Positions 1 through 9,330 are shown, counted from the stretch's first letter. The stretch: 64,000 nucleotides of DNA from Paenibacillus arenilitoris (GCF_014705655.1 NZ_JACXIY010000019.1:1-64000), one strand, 5' to 3'. Program-made: numbers and translations. Notes: generated by a model from the letters alone, not told the origin.

Positions 1-14
1 CTTTATTAATGAAA

Positions 15-764
15 TTAACAAGACACCAATGAAGACCGTAGATAGGCTATGCATTCAACTATGAATCTTGAGTACCGTCTATATAGTAACGTGGATCCCT
101 TCATCGGACTTCCATTATCCGAGTGAAGCACGAGCGGTTGCTGACGGATCACACATTGCTCTCGAATGACGGTGCGACGAATCAACTGACTGGCATGCTC
201 AGCCGACTCTTCCTCCCAAATCTCCCAGCCTACGATTTTACGGCTGTACAAATCCAATATGAGATACAGGTAGAGAAACAGCCCCTTTATAGGCCCCGGC
301 AGCCAGGTAATATCCCACATCCATACTTCATTCGGTCCGGTCGCAGCATGGCTGGTAAGCGGCCTTGCTGTGCGCTTCTTGCTACGCCCGCGATGATGCT
401 GTTGATTATGTTTATGCATGATTCGATAGAAGCTTGATTCGGAGGCGATATAGATGCCTTCGTCAGCCAGAGCAGGCACGATCTGGCTTGGCGGCAGGCT
501 CCTGTTTTGCGGCTGCTGAAGAATATTCAGCACCTGCTGCTCTTCCGTCTCGCTCAGTTTGTTGACAGGCGCTGGCCGCATGGCGTTAGGACGTCCGTCC
601 TTGGCGCCGCCTTGCTTACGCCAGCGTTGCAGTGTCCGCTGCGTCAGTCCGAGTTCCTTGCAAGCAAAGGCTTCTCTTGCGCCGGCGGCGACCGCCTCTT
701 GAATCAGTGTGATAGCTTCCTTGCGATCTGAGGCACTGATCATTCGTCCTCTTGGTCCCCCCAA
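15..764 (-). pseudogene. IS3-family transposase OrfB, truncated
   Basis: This is the N-terminal two thirds of a DDE (rve) transposase. It has an HTH_21-like region, then the catalytic core with the first Asp in WMWDITWL and the second in LHSDNGSP. The frame then passes into unrelated residues and stops, so the final catalytic Glu and about 100 residues are absent. The open frame is 249 codons, whereas a complete protein would be about 350. Loss of the Glu makes it non-functional as a transposase. Confidence 0.75.
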
Positions 765-1302
765 ATCGCTTGGGCCTTTTTTCGCAGCACCAACAAGGCG
801 GCTGCTTCAGCGAGCGCTGCTTCTTTACGTTTAAGCTCTCGGCTTAAGGCTTTGTTTTCTTGCTCTTTCGTGCGCAGTTCCTTCTGCAGCTTGCCCGCCT
901 GCGCGGTAACTCCGCCATTGGCTTGCATACAGGCATCACGCCATGCTTCAACCTGCTCGACGAACAACCCTTTTGTCCGACAATACTCTGCTAACTCGAT
1001 TTCGCTTAAGCTTGCCGTTTCGATGACGATGGCGAACTTCTCACGCGTGTTCCATCGCTCAGGTGACACATCACCGTTCATCGTCATCCCTTGGTCCTTC
1101 GCCGCCTTTTTCCATTTGTATAGCGTCGTCTCCGATAGACCGCTTTCCTTGGCAATCCGACTAACCGATTCGTTGTTCGGGGGCAGCATTCGTTGTACAA
1201 TGCTCTGTTTCAACTTCTCATTCACTTGGTTCATTGTCTCTCACCTCGTCCTCGTTATCCCCACTATACTTTCATTTAAGGGGTACGACAACTATTCTGA
1301 CA
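80..1302 (-). mobile_element. Truncated IS3-family insertion sequence
   Basis: Two overlapping reading frames encode an IS3-type OrfA and the first part of OrfB. The upstream end carries a TG-starting tip on the minus strand, beginning either TGTCGTACCCC near 1290 or TGTCAGAATAG near 1302. The other end is missing: the transposase reads normally through the second catalytic Asp and then turns into unrelated sequence around position 80. I infer an immobile remnant. The exact tip and the IS subgroup cannot be fixed without a match to an intact copy. Confidence 0.75.
740..1234 (-). CDS. IS3-family transposase OrfA
   Basis: This 164-residue protein is the DNA-binding OrfA of an IS3-type element. 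It carries a helix-turn-helix near residues 20-45 (SRIAKESGLSETTLYKWKK), a second helical block, and a C-terminal Lys/Glu/Ala-rich coiled coil (about residues 112-155) of the leucine-zipper type used for OrfA/OrfAB multimerisation. It overlaps the start of OrfB by 25 bases in a different frame, the usual arrangement for programmed frameshifting to make OrfAB. OrfA looks intact, but the element has lost its catalytic end, so activity is unlikely. Confidence 0.75.
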   Translation of the reverse strand: MNQVNEKLKQSIVQRMLPPNNESVSRIAKESGLSETTLYKWKKAAKDQGMTMNGDVSPERWNTREKFAIVIETASLSEIELAEYCRTKGLFVEQVEAWRDACMQANGGVTAQAGKLQKELRTKEQENKALSRELKRKEAALAEAAALLVLRKKAQAIWGDQEDE

Positions 1303-1309
1303 GAGGGGG

Positions 1310-1504
1310 ACTGCCATGTCCCCATCGCCGCCATGCTGCCGCGCAACACTCACCATCCTTTCCTCACCGCAGCCGTCCTGCCATGCAACACTTGCCTTGC
1401 TATCCGCACCTTCACCAAGTTGCGCGCTCAACTGCCATGTCCCCATCGCCGCCATGCTGCCGCGCAACACTCGTCATCCTTTCCGCACCGCAGCCGTTCT
1501 GCCA
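1310..1504. repeat. 74-bp direct repeat, two copies 121 bp apart
   Basis: Positions 1310-1383 and 1431-1504 match at 70 of 74 bases by eye. Both begin ACTGCCATGTCCCCATCGCC. The 47 bp between them are unrelated. The pair starts only 8 bp outside the inferred IS tip. Several overlapping short open frames cross it on both strands, but none has a ribosome binding site or a recognisable product, so I call no gene here. Confidence 0.8.
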
Positions 1505-1580
1505 AGCTCATCCCCGCTCTCGTAAGGAGTTGGCTTCTCCATCCTACTACCACGTACCCCGTTCTCCCCTCCGCATTCAC

Positions 1581-1770
1581 TTAGAGTGGAAATATCCAGT
1601 CAAATAGCGAATACGAGCCTCCTTTGGAACGTTTGAATGGATTTCATACAGGCAAAAGCGCTTGAAACCCCCACATACATGCGAAATCCGTTTTTTTGAC
1701 TGGAAAAATCCATTCAAACCCGCTCTTTGGGGACGATCTGTACCATTTGATTGGATAAAATACAGCCAAA
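1581..1770. repeat. Palindrome-quartet element A1
   Basis: Four imperfect 24-25 bp palindromes lie at 1581-1604, 1632-1656, 1695-1718 and 1746-1770. They share the half-sites TTTGATTGGA and TCCAATCAAA around a 4-5 bp centre. Centre-to-centre distances are about 51.5, 62.5 and 51.5 bp. The sequences between palindromes show no similarity to those of the sister element at 49405-49595, although their lengths agree (27, 38, 27). The region is intergenic, between the IS remnant and the alpha-galactosidase gene. Confidence 0.85.
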
Positions 1771-2078
1771 CGAATCAGAGCCGGAAATTGCCGCGGTACG
1801 CCGACCCGAGCCGACTCAACCCGAGCCGGGCCAAGTCAAGGAGCGAATCAAATGAAACCAGTAGGTAAGTATCGGAAAGGAGTGTGAAGTTGAGTGGTGG
1901 TGGGTGAGGGTGTGTGAGGGTGATGTAAAGTTGAGTGATGGTGTGTGAAGTGAAGCAAGTCAGGCAACGCATCCTACGGAACCAGTTCGAGCAAAGCCAA
2001 CCCAAAGCAAGCAAAAGCTAGGCTATCCAACTCAACCAAATCGAAGGCCAGCCGAGCACTCCACTCCCCCCAAAGAAA
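1771..2078. other. Gene-free low-complexity spacer
   Basis: No gene is supported here. Positions 1795-1850 are built from CCGAGCC/CCGACTC-like words. Positions 1885-1975 are strongly G/T-biased on the plus strand (repeated GTGAGGGTG, GTTGAGTG and GTGTGTGA). Positions 1980-2060 are rich in AAGCAA and CCAA words. The composition differs from the flanking genes and looks like slippage-generated sequence. Confidence 0.6.
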
Positions 2079-2105
2079 GCGGCGGAGCTCCTACAGCTCC
2101 GCCGC
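2079..2105 (-). terminator. Intrinsic terminator of the alpha-galactosidase gene
   Basis: On the minus strand an 11-bp stem (GCGGCGGAGCT / AGCTCCGCCGC) with a 5-nt loop is followed by TTTCTTT. The stem begins about 10 bp past the stop codon. Confidence 0.8.
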
Positions 2106-2115
2106 CAATGTATCG

Positions 2116-4218
2116 TTACTTTTCCGCGCGCAGCTCGAACAGCCGCGCCGTCCTGCCGGCCGGCAGGCTCGCCCGCAGCGCGCCCTCCGCCGGAAGCCAG
2201 CGCCACGCCGTGCCTGGCGCTTCAGCCGGATAGGCGCAGCGCGCGGTCAGCTCGCGCCCCCGCCACCGCTCAAGCGGCAGCTCTACCTCGGCCGCCTCGC
2301 CGCCGGTGCGCCATACCGCGACGTAGACCCGGTCGCCGGCATGCAAGCCGAAGCTGACCCAGTCGTCCTGCTGCTTCGGCAGGCCGAGCGGCCAGAACGG
2401 CAGCGCTTCGGGAATGTCGGCGCGAATCGACTTGTAGTAGTCGAGCGCCTCCTTCACGAGCGCTCTACGCCGCGGGCTCAGCTCGGCCAAGTGCCCGCTC
2501 TGGTGCACGCGAAGCAGAAGCGCGTTCACCATGTTGAAGACGACCTCCTCGTCGTCGCCCTCGCGCAGCGGATACGACCAGACGGCGGATTGCTCGGGCG
2601 TCAGCGCCGCCGGCGAAGCCGCCGCGATCGCCGCGTACTTGACGTAATCCTCCTGGTCGCTCGTCGATTGAATGCTGTGCCGGCTCAGCATCGCGTAATC
2701 CATCCGCATGCCGCCGCTCGAGCAGTTCTCGATGACGAGCTCCGGATACCGCGCGAAGATGCGGTCGAGCCAGGCCATGTAAGCGCGGTTATGCCGAAGC
2801 AGGCCGTCGCCGACGCTGTCCGCGTCCGTCTCCGTCCCGATGCCGGCATTGATGTTGTAATCCATCTTGATGTACCCGACGCCGTAATCCTCAACCAGCC
2901 GCCGAATGACCTCGTCCGCATGCGCGATCACCTTCGGATTGCGGTAGTCGAGCTGGTAGCGGCTGCGGTCCTTCACCCGCTTGCCGTGCCGCATGAAGAA
3001 CCAGCTGTCGTCGGTCTCCGCCAGCTTCGGGCTGTTGACGCCCATCACCTCGAGCTCCAGCCACAGGCCGGGAATAAGCCCCTTGCCGCGAATGTAATCG
3101 AGCACATATTTGATGCCCTCCGGGAACCGCTCGCCGGACGGCAGCCATTCGCCGACGCCGTCCCACCACTCGCCGGCTGCATACCAGCCCGCGTCGATGC
3201 AGAAATATTCGCACCCGACGTCGGCGGCCGCGTCGATGAGCGGCAGCAGCTTCTCCGTTGTCGGGTCGCCCCACAGGCAGTTCATGTAATCGTTGAAAAT
3301 AACCCGAAGCAGCCGGTTGTCGTCGTTCGGCCTGCGGATAAGGCGGCGGTACGCCGTCAGCTGCGCAATCGACTCCTCGAAGCCTCCGGCGACCGATCCG
3401 ACCGCCAGCGGCACCGATTCGAACCGCTCGCCCGGCGCGAGGCTGAGCCACCAATGATTGTCATGCTCCGTCGGTCCGCCGATCAGCACGGTCAGCAGAT
3501 CCGACTGCTCGATAATCTCCCAATGCCACGAGCCGTTATGCTCGATTTGCCAGAACAGGCTCGTCCCGGCCTCCTCGTTCGCCAGCACCGCCATCGGAAT
3601 ATGCTCGGCCGCCGACCAGGAGCCGGTGTTGCTGCACGACACCCGCTTCGAGCCCCGGTCCTTGAGATGCGACATCCCGAGCTCGGGCAGCTTGTATGAG
3701 CGCCATTGCAGCTCGCTCTGCCAGCCGTTATGCGCCACGTACAGCCGCATCTTCTCGTCGCGATCCTGTGCGCCTTCTTTGTCGAGACCGGTCAGCGCGA
3801 ACGACGAGACGTATTCCACCTCGGCCGGCGCTTCCCCTTCGTTCTCCAGCACGACCCAGCAGCGAACGGTTTGCACGCCGTTATAGAACTGAATGTGCTG
3901 CGTCGCCTTAAGGCCGGTCGCCTCGTCGCGCAGCCGGAGCTCCAGCTTGCGGCCGAGCGCTTCCCGCCTATCGGCATGTCCGTCGTAAACCATGCGCAGT
4001 CCCGGGTACGACGCCCGGTGCGTCCGGCCGTGGTATTCCGCGCGGTCCTCGCCGGTCAGCTGCAGCTCCATCAGCCGGAAGCCCGCCTTCTGGCTACCCC
4101 CGAGCATAGCCGGGTCATACGGCTGCGCGCCGAAATGAAGAAATAAGACGTCGCCGCTCTCCGTCACTTCAATAACGAGATGAAGGCCATTTTCAGCCAG
4201 TTCAATCCTCTTACTCAT
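2116..4218 (-). CDS. GH36 alpha-galactosidase
   Basis: This 700-residue protein hydrolyses terminal alpha-galactosides such as raffinose-type sugars or galactomannan side chains. It has the GH36 plan: an N-terminal beta-sandwich (about residues 1-290), a central barrel with the nucleophile Asp453 in YIKMDYN and the acid/base Asp521 in STSDQED, the family block ENCSSGGMRMD just before it, and a short C-terminal beta domain. There is no signal peptide, so it should act in the cytosol on imported oligosaccharides. Length is typical of the family. It lies 95 bp downstream of the binding-protein gene across a strong terminator, so expression may depend on read-through. The exact substrate is not readable from sequence. 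Confidence 0.93.
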   Translation of the reverse strand: MSKRIELAENGLHLVIEVTESGDVLFLHFGAQPYDPAMLGGSQKAGFRLMELQLTGEDRAEYHGRTHRASYPGLRMVYDGHADRREALGRKLELRLRDEATGLKATQHIQFYNGVQTVRCWVVLENEGEAPAEVEYVSSFALTGLDKEGAQDRDEKMRLYVAHNGWQSELQWRSYKLPELGMSHLKDRGSKRVSCSNTGSWSAAEHIPMAVLANEEAGTSLFWQIEHNGSWHWEIIEQSDLLTVLIGGPTEHDNHWWLSLAPGERFESVPLAVGSVAGGFEESIAQLTAYRRLIRRPNDDNRLLRVIFNDYMNCLWGDPTTEKLLPLIDAAADVGCEYFCIDAGWYAAGEWWDGVGEWLPSGERFPEGIKYVLDYIRGKGLIPGLWLELEVMGVNSPKLAETDDSWFFMRHGKRVKDRSRYQLDYRNPKVIAHADEVIRRLVEDYGVGYIKMDYNINAGIGTETDADSVGDGLLRHNRAYMAWLDRIFARYPELVIENCSSGGMRMDYAMLSRHSIQSTSDQEDYVKYAAIAAASPAALTPEQSAVWSYPLREGDDEEVVFNMVNALLLRVHQSGHLAELSPRRRALVKEALDYYKSIRADIPEALPFWPLGLPKQQDDWVSFGLHAGDRVYVAVWRTGGEAAEVELPLERWRGRELTARCAYPAEAPGTAWRWLPAEGALRASLPAGRTARLFELRAEK

Positions 4219-4256
4219 CGTTTGCCATCCTCTCCACAGTGAATTGCTTATTAAAA

Positions 4257-4295
4257 AAGCTTAACCCGGCACGGATATCGCGCCGAGTTAAGCTT
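4257..4295 (-). terminator. Intrinsic terminator between binding protein and alpha-galactosidase
   Basis: The minus strand carries AAGCTTAAC..CGGC paired with GCCG..GTTAAGCTT, followed by TTTTTT. It sits after the binding-protein stop codon and before the alpha-galactosidase start, which would give much more binding protein than enzyme. Confidence 0.85.
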
Positions 4296-4312
4296 CCCTC
4301 CTTATCGAACCG

Positions 4313-5620
4313 TTATTGCGCGGATCCGAATTGCGTCCAGGCTTGCTGAATTTCCGTGATCGCCTGATCCTTCGACTTGCTTCCGCCGATGTAGGCCTGC
4401 ATCAGCTCGCCGAATTTTTGGTGGAACGTATCGAGCGAGTAGTTCACCGTCAGGTCGCCGGATTTTTCCGTCTTCAGAATTTCTTCCATTTGCTTCGGCA
4501 TATCCAGATCGGGAAGCGGAGCGTCCTTGATCGGAGGAATAACCTTCGCTACGTCGGAGAACCAGCTTTTGCCGTATTCGGACGTGTACAGCCAGTTGAA
4601 GAACGCGATCGTTTCCTTCGCCGCCGCGGAATCCTTGTTGATGCGAAGCGCTTGGTCGGCGCCCGTCACGAGCAGCGCCTGCTCCGGCTTGTCGCTGACC
4701 GGATAGCCGACGATGCCGATCTCGATGTCCGGGCTGATCTTCTTGATCGCCTCTTCGTCCCATGCGCCCTTGCCCGTCATGAACGCCGCTTTGCCGGAGG
4801 CGAAGTCGCTCACTTCGGCGTTGCTGTCCCGCTCGAGCGGCTTGTTCGTGCCGTGCTCCACGGTCATGTCGATGAAGTTGAAGAAGTTGTCGTACAGAAC
4901 CGGATGATCCTTGATCGTCGTTTCGCCGGCGATGAACTTGCCGACGAGCTCCTTCGGCGTCGTGCCCGCGTCTTCGGCGGCCGCGTTCACGAAGTTTTGG
5001 AAGATGTGCTTCCATACCCACCACTCTTTGTAGGCGTTGGCGAACGGCGTAATGCCCTTGGCTTCCAGCTTCGCGATCGCGTCCTCCATTTGGGCCGTCG
5101 TCTTCGGCACTTCGGTAATGCCCGCGTCCGCAAGCAGCTTCTTGTTGTACACCATGCTCATCAGGTTGCCTTTGACCGGAAGGCCGAGCACTTTGCCGTC
5201 CGAGGAGCTCATGTTGGTCTTCACGGCGTCGGTCATCGCCGCCGCAAGCGGCTCGTTCGTCAAGTCCGCGCTATATTCCGCGAACGTGTCGATATCGCCG
5301 CCGGCCGTCGTCTGGAACACGTCGGGCGTGCTGCCCGCCGCGATTCTCGACTTCAACACCGTATTGTAGTCAGCCTGCATAATTTCAAGGTTGATCGTCA
5401 CGTTCGGCTTTACTTTTTTGTATTCGGCGATGTACGCGTTGAAGGCGTCCGTATATTCCGGCGATGCCGTGAACATGTTGATCGTCACCGGAGCGTTGGG
5501 ATCCGCCTCGCCGTTGCCCGCCGCGCCTTCGTTTCCTGCCGTGTTATTTCCGCCGCAAGCCGACAGGATGCCGACGACGAGCGCCAAGCTTACCGACATG
5601 GAGAGAAATTTCTTTTTCAT
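4313..5620 (-). CDS. Sugar ABC transporter substrate-binding lipoprotein
   Basis: This 435-residue extracellular lipoprotein is of the MalE/MsmE family (bacterial extracellular solute-binding protein family 1). Residues 1-22 are a lipoprotein signal with the lipobox LSAC, so the mature protein starts with a lipidated Cys followed by an Asn/Gly/Glu-rich linker. The fold-typical block GKGAWDEEAI and the C-terminal helices follow. It should capture an oligosaccharide for the two permeases encoded on the other strand at 9405-11134. No ATPase gene is nearby, as is usual for systems served by a shared MsmX-like ATPase. The adjacent alpha-galactosidase suggests an alpha-galactoside substrate, which is inference. 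Confidence 0.9.
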   Translation of the reverse strand: MKKKFLSMSVSLALVVGILSACGGNNTAGNEGAAGNGEADPNAPVTINMFTASPEYTDAFNAYIAEYKKVKPNVTINLEIMQADYNTVLKSRIAAGSTPDVFQTTAGGDIDTFAEYSADLTNEPLAAAMTDAVKTNMSSSDGKVLGLPVKGNLMSMVYNKKLLADAGITEVPKTTAQMEDAIAKLEAKGITPFANAYKEWWVWKHIFQNFVNAAAEDAGTTPKELVGKFIAGETTIKDHPVLYDNFFNFIDMTVEHGTNKPLERDSNAEVSDFASGKAAFMTGKGAWDEEAIKKISPDIEIGIVGYPVSDKPEQALLVTGADQALRINKDSAAAKETIAFFNWLYTSEYGKSWFSDVAKVIPPIKDAPLPDLDMPKQMEEILKTEKSGDLTVNYSLDTFHQKFGELMQAYIGGSKSKDQAITEIQQAWTQFGSAQ

Positions 5621-5717
5621 GGTCGTGCCCCCATTTCCCTTGTTGAATGTTGTCTACGGTGTCTATTGTAAGGAATCAGAAACAGGATAAGAATGCACAT
5701 AAGTGAATAGTTAAGGG

Positions 5718-5755
5718 TAAAAAAGCGAAGTCCTTCAAGCCGGTTCGCTTTTTAG
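5718..5755 (-). terminator. Terminator after the yesN-like gene
   Basis: AAAAAGCGAA and TTCGCTTTTT form a 10-bp stem around a 14-nt loop. The hairpin overlaps the stop codon of the response regulator and is T-rich on both strands. Confidence 0.75.
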
Positions 5756-7401
5756 CCACTGCCGCCCGCTCGGTATTCCGAAGGGGAGAGCGAATAGTAA
5801 TTGCGGAATGCCTTGCTGAAATAGTTTTTGTCCTTGTAGCCCAGCATTTCGGAAATGTCCTGGATCTTCAAGGAGGAATCGTCCAGCAGCTCCTTCGCTT
5901 TATCCATTCGAACCTTCTGCACATACTCGTGAATGCCACAGCCGAATTGCTGCTTGAACAGCTTCATTAAGTATTCCCTGCTCAAAAAGTATTTGTCGGC
6001 GAACATCGATATTTTGATATCCTCGAAATAATGATTGTCGATGTAGTCTTTAATATCCCCCGCATCGAATGGCTGATTCGCCTTCTGCGCCTTCCGGATT
6101 TCCCCGCCGTAATAGTCGACGATGCGCTGCAGCAGCTCCTCGTATTGCCCGATCGAGACGAAATCAGTGCAAATCCCGAGCGGGAGAAGCTCCTGCTCCC
6201 CTCTCATCGGCAGCCGCTCCCGCGCCGCGCCCAGCTCCAGCGCCGCGTCGTTCAGCAGAATGACGAGCTCGCGCAGCATCCGGTCGGCGTCGCCGAAGCT
6301 GAAGCCGTCCTGCGCCCGGAGACGATGCACGATTTCGAGCAAAATGGTCTTGGCGCTCTGCGGGTTGCCGTTCTCGAGAGCGCTACGGATCATCGCCATG
6401 CGGCCCGTCAGCGATTGCGACTGGGACTCCTTGGCCGAAGCCGAAGCCGATTGGCCCGCGCCGTCCGTCACCGCCGGCCCCTTCAGCTTCGCCAGGTCGA
6501 TGCCGCTCACGGCCGCCTTCGCCGCCTCGTAGGAATCGGCGATCGCCATCGCGTCGGCATAGCTCGGACCGACCCCGATGGCGGCGATGATGCCCAGCAG
6601 CCCGTTCAGCGTCGCGGCCGCCTTGTTCATTTGCTGCATGGAGCGGTAGGCGATGTCCTCGCGGTAGCCGCCCTTCACCGTGAGGACGGCGATCAGCTCA
6701 CGCTCCTGCTTCGGGCTGGCGAAGCTGAAGGCGTCGAAATGGTCGCCGGCGATCTCGTCGATGACGTTCGCTACCGCAAAATGCAGCAGATCGGTATCCC
6801 CGTGAAACCGGTTCTTGCGAACCTGCTCCAAATTAAGGACGCGCAGCGAGACCGCCATGAACCGGTTGCCCGGGTCGTCCGCTCCGATCAGGGGGAGGAA
6901 CGCTTCGTTCGTCTGGCTCTTGAAGCTCCGCTCGATGATCGACAGGTACACCTTCTCCTTCAGGCGCGGAAGCGACATGTTCAGCGTAATGTTCCGGTTA
7001 ATGAACTCGCTCTCCTTCCTGCGCTTCGCTTCCAGCACGTCGATCGCCTTGCGCAGCGATTGATTCAGGTCGGCTCGGTTCACGGGCTTCAGCAAGTAAT
7101 CGACCACCTTCGAGCGGATCGCTTGCCGCGTATATTCAAAATCGTTATAGCCGCTGATCACGATCGTCAGCAGTTCCGGATAGTCGCGCTCGATGATTTG
7201 CAGCAGCTCCATCCCGTTCAGCTCCGGCATCTTCATATCGATCATCGCCAGGTCGATCTTGTGCTTCTTCAGCATGTCGAGCCCGGCCTTGCCGTCCGTC
7301 GCCTCCAGCACCTCTTCGACGCCGAGTCCCTTCCAATCGCCGAGTATACGTATCGCTTCGCGCAGCGGCTCTTCATCGTCTATGATAAGCACCCTATACA
7401 T
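5752..7401 (-). CDS. YesN-type response regulator, AraC-family DNA binding
   Basis: This is a 549-residue transcription activator. The receiver domain (about 1-120) has the acidic pocket IIDDEE and phospho-acceptor Asp55 (MIDMKMPELNG). A long middle region of about 300 residues follows, and the C-terminus carries two AraC-type helix-turn-helices (about 445-545, with IKISMFADKYFLSREYLMKLFKQQFG and the later LKIQDISEMLGY helix). Its start overlaps the end of the sensor kinase gene by 8 bases, so the two are co-translated. By family precedent it activates the adjacent sugar uptake genes on sensing an extracellular sugar. Confidence 0.9.
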   Translation of the reverse strand: MYRVLIIDDEEPLREAIRILGDWKGLGVEEVLEATDGKAGLDMLKKHKIDLAMIDMKMPELNGMELLQIIERDYPELLTIVISGYNDFEYTRQAIRSKVVDYLLKPVNRADLNQSLRKAIDVLEAKRRKESEFINRNITLNMSLPRLKEKVYLSIIERSFKSQTNEAFLPLIGADDPGNRFMAVSLRVLNLEQVRKNRFHGDTDLLHFAVANVIDEIAGDHFDAFSFASPKQERELIAVLTVKGGYREDIAYRSMQQMNKAAATLNGLLGIIAAIGVGPSYADAMAIADSYEAAKAAVSGIDLAKLKGPAVTDGAGQSASASAKESQSQSLTGRMAMIRSALENGNPQSAKTILLEIVHRLRAQDGFSFGDADRMLRELVILLNDAALELGAARERLPMRGEQELLPLGICTDFVSIGQYEELLQRIVDYYGGEIRKAQKANQPFDAGDIKDYIDNHYFEDIKISMFADKYFLSREYLMKLFKQQFGCGIHEYVQKVRMDKAKELLDDSSLKIQDISEMLGYKDKNYFSKAFRNYYSLSPSEYRAGGSG

Positions 7402-9259
7402 GATTCACACCTCCCCGCGGTAATAACATTTCCATTTCCGTGACCGTCTTATCCGTTCGGATGGCCAGCTCCGCTTCCTCGCCGTACAGGAGCCTCAGTC
7501 GGGTATGCAAGTTGACGAGGCCGATGCTCTCGCCCTCGCGTTCCCGCTCCTCCCAGCCGCTCCGGAACGACGCCAGCACCTGCTCGAGCCGCTCCTGCGT
7601 GAAGCCCGGCCCGTTGTCCTGCACCGAGATGACCGCGTATTCCTCCGTCAGCCTCGCGCGAATGCCGATCGTAATCGTGCTCGACACCTTCTCGAGCGCG
7701 TGCTTGATCGCGTTCTCCACGAGCGTCTGGATCGAGAGCTTCGGCATTTCCAGCTCCATGAGCGCCTCGTCCCAGTCGTAAGTCACCTGCAGCCTGGCGC
7801 CGAAGCGCGCCTTCTGCAGCGACAAGTAATGCTCGATATGCTTCAGCTCTTCCCTCGCCTTCACGATATCCTTCCCGCTGATGCAGTACCGCAGCGTCAA
7901 GGCCAGCGCGTCGACCATGTCGGCGATGTCGTCCTTCCCGTGCTTGAGCGCCTTCGTCGAGATCGCCTGCAGCGCGTTATACAGAAAATGCGGATTGATC
8001 TCCGCCTCGAGCGCCTTCAGAATGGCGTTTTTCTCCACCAGCTTCATCTTGTACCGCTCGTTGATCAAGTCGTTCGTCCTTCGGACCATCTGGTTGAAAT
8101 GGCGCGACAAATAGGCGATCTCGTCCCGGCCGACCACCTCCGCCTCCGCGTCGAAGTCCCCCGCGCTGAACCGGTTCATCTGGAAGGACAGCTTCTTGAG
8201 CGGCCTTGTGATTGCGTTCGAGAAGTAGGTGACGAGAATGACGGCCAGCAGCAGAAACGCGACGCCGATGGCGAAGCTCAAGTTTCTCGTCGTCGTCGCC
8301 GCCTCGTATATTTGCGAATAAGGAATCGGCTTGACCAGCTTCCATCCCTCGCGCTCTCCCACGTCATAGACGACGAGATATTTCTGCTCCCCCATGGACC
8401 AGGTCAATCTGCCGTCGCCTCCGCCCTTAAGCTCTCCCGCGAGAGCCGCCTTCTCCATCGCTTCGTAGACCGAAGGCTCGTCCGCGTAGAAGGGCTCGTT
8501 ATCCGGGCTCAGAAACAGCAGATGCTGGCCTTCGCCGAACGGAATGTCCTTCAGAATCTCATCCCTGACCGACGAGTCGTAATAAAAGGACAGCACCGCC
8601 TGCGGCTCGCGGGTAACGATCGAACGCAGCACGCGGTGATAGGCCATGAAGCTGTTCTCCGCTTGCAGGCTATAGCCCGGCTCCGCGCCCGGGAGCACGA
8701 ACGACTGGTACGAGCGGTTGAACGGGCTCTTCATCGCCTTCTCGTACCAGGGCAAGCTCTCGACGACCGCGTCCGTTCCCGTCCGGACCGTAATGTTGTA
8801 GTTCTCCTTGGTCACAGCGTAGTACTTCTTCTCCTTGACGACGTACAAATAAATAGCCTCCAGGTCCTGCCGGGAATAATACAGCTCGCGCAAATAATCC
8901 TCCACGTACATTCGCGAAGCGTAATCCTCCGATTCATGGTTGATGGCGTGGACGATTTCGTCGTAACGGATTTGCGGCAGCGACAGCTGCTCCATGTCGG
9001 CCAGGTATTCCTCCAGATTCTGGTTGACGAGCAGCAGGTTGTTCGACGTGCTCGCGATGCTGCTTGCGACGGACTCCTTCTGCAGCATCTGGTACGAAAT
9101 AAAAGTAAGCGAGCCGACGACGAGAATAATAATGGTCGTGAATAGCAAAATAAGCTTGTTCACGAGCTTTCTCGACAAGCGCTCGCCGATTCCCCTCGCG
9201 GCCTTTACGGCGCTATGCAAGACGGAGCTTGCTTTTCTTCCGACAACATTCAAGTTCAC
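7394..9259 (-). CDS. YesM-type sensor histidine kinase
   Basis: This membrane sensor kinase pairs with the overlapping YesN-like regulator. One transmembrane segment (KLVNKLILLFTTIIILVVGSL) leads into a large dCache-like extracellular sensor, then a second membrane helix, a HAMP domain, the HisKA_7TM-type motif NPHFLYNALQ and a HATPase domain with DNGPGF. I chose the GTG at 9259 because AGGGG lies 7 nt before it and a TATTATAAT box lies upstream. The longer open frame (to 9460) would cross that promoter. Length is about 621 residues. Confidence 0.85.
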   Translation of the reverse strand: MNLNVVGRKASSVLHSAVKAARGIGERLSRKLVNKLILLFTTIIILVVGSLTFISYQMLQKESVASSIASTSNNLLLVNQNLEEYLADMEQLSLPQIRYDEIVHAINHESEDYASRMYVEDYLRELYYSRQDLEAIYLYVVKEKKYYAVTKENYNITVRTGTDAVVESLPWYEKAMKSPFNRSYQSFVLPGAEPGYSLQAENSFMAYHRVLRSIVTREPQAVLSFYYDSSVRDEILKDIPFGEGQHLLFLSPDNEPFYADEPSVYEAMEKAALAGELKGGGDGRLTWSMGEQKYLVVYDVGEREGWKLVKPIPYSQIYEAATTTRNLSFAIGVAFLLLAVILVTYFSNAITRPLKKLSFQMNRFSAGDFDAEAEVVGRDEIAYLSRHFNQMVRRTNDLINERYKMKLVEKNAILKALEAEINPHFLYNALQAISTKALKHGKDDIADMVDALALTLRYCISGKDIVKAREELKHIEHYLSLQKARFGARLQVTYDWDEALMELEMPKLSIQTLVENAIKHALEKVSSTITIGIRARLTEEYAVISVQDNGPGFTQERLEQVLASFRSGWEEREREGESIGLVNLHTRLRLLYGEEAELAIRTDKTVTEMEMLLPRGGVNHV

Positions 9260-9299
9260 CTTTTTACCCCTAACTGTTTTGTTAAATCCATTTTTGCTC

Positions 9300-9330
9300 T
9301 CTGGCCGCTCCATTATAATACACATTATAG
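9300..9330. promoter_or_regulatory. Divergent promoter region of the sugar locus
   Basis: Between the divergent sensor kinase and permease genes, overlapping TATAAT-like boxes occur on both strands (CTATAATG and TATTATAATGG on minus, ATTATAATAC on plus). Matching -35 boxes are weak, which fits activator-dependent promoters. No operator can be named. Confidence 0.4.

Noticed and set aside
2341-3699. Long plus-strand open frames opposite the alpha-galactosidase and many other genes
   Set aside because: They are antisense shadows of GC-rich coding sequence, rich in Arg, without ribosome binding sites or domains.
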